This document shows positions 12,651 through 13,843 of a stretch of DNA of 13,843 nucleotides, piece after piece. Source of the DNA: Ruminococcus sp. UBA7158 (GTDB lineage Bacteria > Bacillota > Clostridia > Oscillospirales > Ruminococcaceae). The DNA lies in the NCBI GenBank assembly GCA_002491605.1, contig DKWG01000054.1, forward strand, positions 16,344-30,186, read 5' to 3'. The position numbers were made by a program, and so were the translations under genes. The notes under the pieces are model-generated. The model worked only from the letters and a program-made list of their open reading frames with translations. It searched no databases and had not been told where the DNA came from. The first letter of the stretch is position 1, and every line of letters starts with the position of its first letter.

Positions 12651-12793
12651 CCGCCCACCCAAAATGATTTGCCGATAATGTTTGTCGTTATTGAAAACAT
12701 TGTAAGCAAATCATTTTTGGTGAACGGCGTTTCCTTCAAGTATTAAAAATCAATGAGGAACAGCCGCCACTGCAATGGCAAGCCGCCTTGTTG
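12640..12793 (-). ncRNA. Antisense antitoxin RNA C (~150 nt)
   Basis: Same promoter and 5' part as copies A and B, including hairpin GCCAT/GTGGC. The terminator stem CCGTTCACC/GGTGGGCGG differs from copy A by a T-A to C-G compensatory swap and is extended by a long AT-rich stem-loop (12661-12718), making this RNA ~50 nt longer. Confidence 0.72.
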
Positions 12794-12799
12794 TTTTTT

Positions 12800-12827
12800 A
12801 TTATACCACAAAAGTTTCATCTGTCAA
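12800..12827 (-). promoter_or_regulatory. Antitoxin RNA C promoter
   Basis: On the minus strand, TTGACA (12822-12827), a 16-bp spacer ending in TGG, and TATAAT (12800-12805). Confidence 0.85.
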
Positions 12828-12858
12828 CCGTTTCGAATAGTTTTCGGAGCGGTTTTTT
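12826..12858 (+). terminator. Toxin C mRNA terminator
   Basis: AACCGTTTCGAA pairs with TTCGGAGCGGTT, followed by a T6 run, identical to the toxin B terminator. Confidence 0.75.
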
Positions 12859-12960
12859 CTGCGGTTTTAATCATAGCTTAATTTAAAGCTGATGTGTATT
12901 TTATGTGCAGTCCTTCGGCTGCTCGCTTTTTGTTCTGCAAATTTACATACTAAAAGCGGG

Positions 12961-13161
12961 TCAGCTGTTGTTATCGCCGCTGTCGTCCGGCTTTTTAGAA
13001 ATGACGCCTTCTTTTTCCTCAAATCTCTTTATACATTGCCTTACAAGATATAATATCTGTCCGTTTATCGACCTGCCTTCGTATTTTGCGATATATTGAA
13101 GCTTATAATGCAGCTCAGGATCTATTTCAATTCCTAAATGCTTATTGTTTTTATTTCTCAT
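12961..13161 (-). CDS. Ribbon-helix-helix (Arc/MetJ-type) DNA-binding protein 2
   Basis: A 66-aa protein with strand KHLGIEIDPELHYKL, helix A LQYIAKYEGRSINGQ and helix B ILYLVRQCIKRFEEK, then a short acidic/polar tail. It is a paralogue-like relative of the RHH protein at 3577-3792. AAGGAG (13172-13177) lies ~10 nt before the ATG. It is convergent with toxin C and co-oriented with antitoxin RNA C, exactly as RHH protein 1 is placed with cassette A. Upstream are four AGTATACT-type palindromes that are strong candidates for its own operator, and a divergent promoter for the SLOG-like gene. It therefore probably represses itself and that neighbour. Confidence 0.85.
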   Translation of the reverse strand: MRNKNNKHLGIEIDPELHYKLQYIAKYEGRSINGQILYLVRQCIKRFEEKEGVISKKPDDSGDNNS

Positions 13162-13179
13162 CGTCTCAAAAACTCCTTA

Positions 13180-13269
13180 AAGTATACTTAAATAATGCTT
13201 GACATTAGTATATTTTAAGATTATAATTTGAGAAAAAGGCAATAGTATACTTTAATTAAGTATACTATT
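13180..13269. promoter_or_regulatory. Operator array of AGTATACT palindromes
   Basis: Perfect AGTATACT at 13181-13188, 13244-13251 and 13259-13266, and imperfect AGTATATT at 13207-13214. The last two form a larger inverted repeat with 12-bp arms AATAGTATACTT/AAGTATACTATT around TAATT. Repeated short palindromes are typical cooperative sites of RHH regulators. Confidence 0.7.
13199..13227 (+). promoter_or_regulatory. Consensus sigma-A promoter toward the SLOG-like gene
   Basis: TTGACA (13199-13204), exactly 17 bp, TATAAT (13222-13227). The imperfect palindrome 13207-13214 is inside the spacer, so a bound regulator would block polymerase. The leader to 13365 is ~130 nt. Confidence 0.85.
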
Positions 13270-13364
13270 ATTTGAAAACGCAGGCTTCGCATTAATACCG
13301 ATACCAAATGCTCTGTGTATAAAAGCATTGCTTCGTAGTATTGACTTGAAGGGAACTTATTAAT

Positions 13365-13700
13365 ATGAGGGTAGCTATAATAGGCTCACGAAATTTAACT
13401 GTCGACAACCTAAAGGATTATCTGCCGGATGATACAGATGAGATAATCTCAGGCGGAGCAAAGGGGATAGACACCTGTGCTGAGAAATACGCTTTAGAAA
13501 ACGGCATAAAGCTTACGGTTTACAAGCCGAATTATGAAAGATACCAAAGAGGCGCACCTATTATCAGGAATAAAACAATCGTCGAAAACAGCGATTTGAT
13601 AGTCGCCTTTTGGGACGGCAAATCAAGAGGAACAAAATTCGTCATAGATTATGCTCAGAAAATGAATAAAAAGCTCAGCCTGAACATAATCAATTCATAA
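13365..13700 (+). CDS. Small SLOG/DprA-like nucleotide-binding Rossmann protein
   Basis: A 111-aa single-domain protein. MRVAIIGSRN at the N-terminus, IISGGAKGIDTCAEKYAL (residues 28-45), a YERYQRGAPIIRNKTIVENSDLIVAFWDGKSRGTKFVIDYA stretch and a short C-terminus follow the SLOG superfamily pattern (YspA/YpsA-DprA-LOG relatives): GSR near the first strand, GGAxGxD, RN for ligand contact and the DGxSxGT loop. Members bind nucleotides, ADP-ribose-like ligands or DNA. Small stand-alone versions are common on mobile or stress-related loci of Firmicutes. GAAGGGAA ~10 nt before the ATG fits. Divergent from RHH protein 2 across the shared operator array. The ligand is unknown. Confidence 0.85.
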   Translation: MRVAIIGSRNLTVDNLKDYLPDDTDEIISGGAKGIDTCAEKYALENGIKLTVYKPNYERYQRGAPIIRNKTIVENSDLIVAFWDGKSRGTKFVIDYAQKMNKKLSLNIINS

Positions 13701-13766
13701 TAGCCTGCTGTGGGATTCACAGCCTAATTAATGTCTGCCTGCTGATTAGTTGGAGAATATAATAAA

Positions 13767-13816
13767 AATCCGCCGCAAGACCGTATTTTTCATCGGTTTT
13801 GCGGCGGATTGTTTTA
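13767..13816 (+). terminator. Intrinsic terminator of SLOG-like gene
   Basis: AATCCGCCGCAAGACCG pairs with CGGTTTTGCGGCGGATT (one G-U) around a 10-nt loop, followed by GTTTTATT. It is ~67 bp after the stop. The A-run before it allows use on the other strand too. Confidence 0.85.
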
Positions 13817-13843
13817 TTGTGGTTCTATACTAAAAGTTGGGGT

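Larger units (their letters stand above)
12371..12876 (+). repeat. Type I toxin-antitoxin cassette C (copy 3 of 3, divergent)
   Basis: Same architecture as A and B with the same promoters and end repeats, but the toxin peptide is a different sequence, the Shine-Dalgarno hairpin uses different bases and the antitoxin terminator carries a ~60-bp palindromic extension. The outer ~35-bp terminator repeat is present at both ends (12371-12399 and 12826-12854). Confidence 0.85.

Noticed and set aside
3561..13840. CRISPR array or prophage region
   Set aside because: The repeats are whole cassettes and terminators at irregular distances with functional content between them. No spacer-sized periodic array and no phage structural or integrase genes were seen.

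Overview
The window looks like a chromosomal stretch from a low-to-mid GC Firmicute of the class Clostridia, plausibly Oscillospiraceae/Ruminococcus-like. This is an inference. It rests on consensus sigma-A promoters (TTGACA-N17-TATAAT type), strong GGAGG ribosome sites, a GAT-rich collagen-like surface protein with a BclA-type C-terminal domain, a DUF4160/DUF2442 pair and a Gram-positive lipoprotein. No rRNA, tRNA, CRISPR array, transposase or phage gene was seen.

Layout: (1) 2-487, the 3' end of a collagen-like surface protein, closed by a bidirectional terminator. (2) 562-2332, minus strand: a GtrA-family membrane protein, a sugar-nucleotidyltransferase-like enzyme and a 58-aa membrane peptide, probably serving cell-surface glycan synthesis. 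The gtrA-like gene has a long hairpin-rich leader. (3) 2691-3407, plus strand: a DUF4160 + DUF2442-HTH pair resembling a toxin-antitoxin module. (4) 3577-4207: a ribbon-helix-helix (RHH) gene convergent with type I toxin-antitoxin cassette A. (5) 4351-6124: an orphan lipoprotein solute-binding protein with a structured leader and, upstream, a 45-nt palindrome. (6) 6356-10107: a two-gene heterodimeric ABC exporter with one degenerate ATP site. (7) 10257-10680: cassette B. (8) 10774-12260: an operon of two secreted cysteine-rich zinc-ribbon-like proteins. (9) 12371-12876: cassette C, then a second RHH gene (12961-13161) convergent with it, an array of AGTATACT palindromes and a divergent gene for a small SLOG/DprA-like protein.

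The main discovery candidate is a three-copy family of compact type I toxin-antitoxin cassettes at 3793-4207 (minus), 10257-10680 (plus) and 12371-12876 (plus). Each encodes a 27-34 aa hydrophobic peptide with a lysine tail, below usual ORF cutoffs. Each has a TTGCAA-N17-TATAAT toxin promoter, a structured leader that hides the Shine-Dalgarno sequence, an oppositely oriented TTGACA-N16-TGGTATAAT promoter for a roughly 100-150 nt antisense RNA overlapping the toxin 3' end, and a shared terminator. Compensatory substitutions and strand-specific G-U pairs support the RNA structures. In general plan they resemble TxpA/RatA and BsrG/SR4 of Bacillus, with possible hok-like features (5'-3' pairing and a leader ORF). 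Cassettes A and C are each paired with a convergent RHH gene, which suggests that RHH gene plus cassette may be a duplicated unit.
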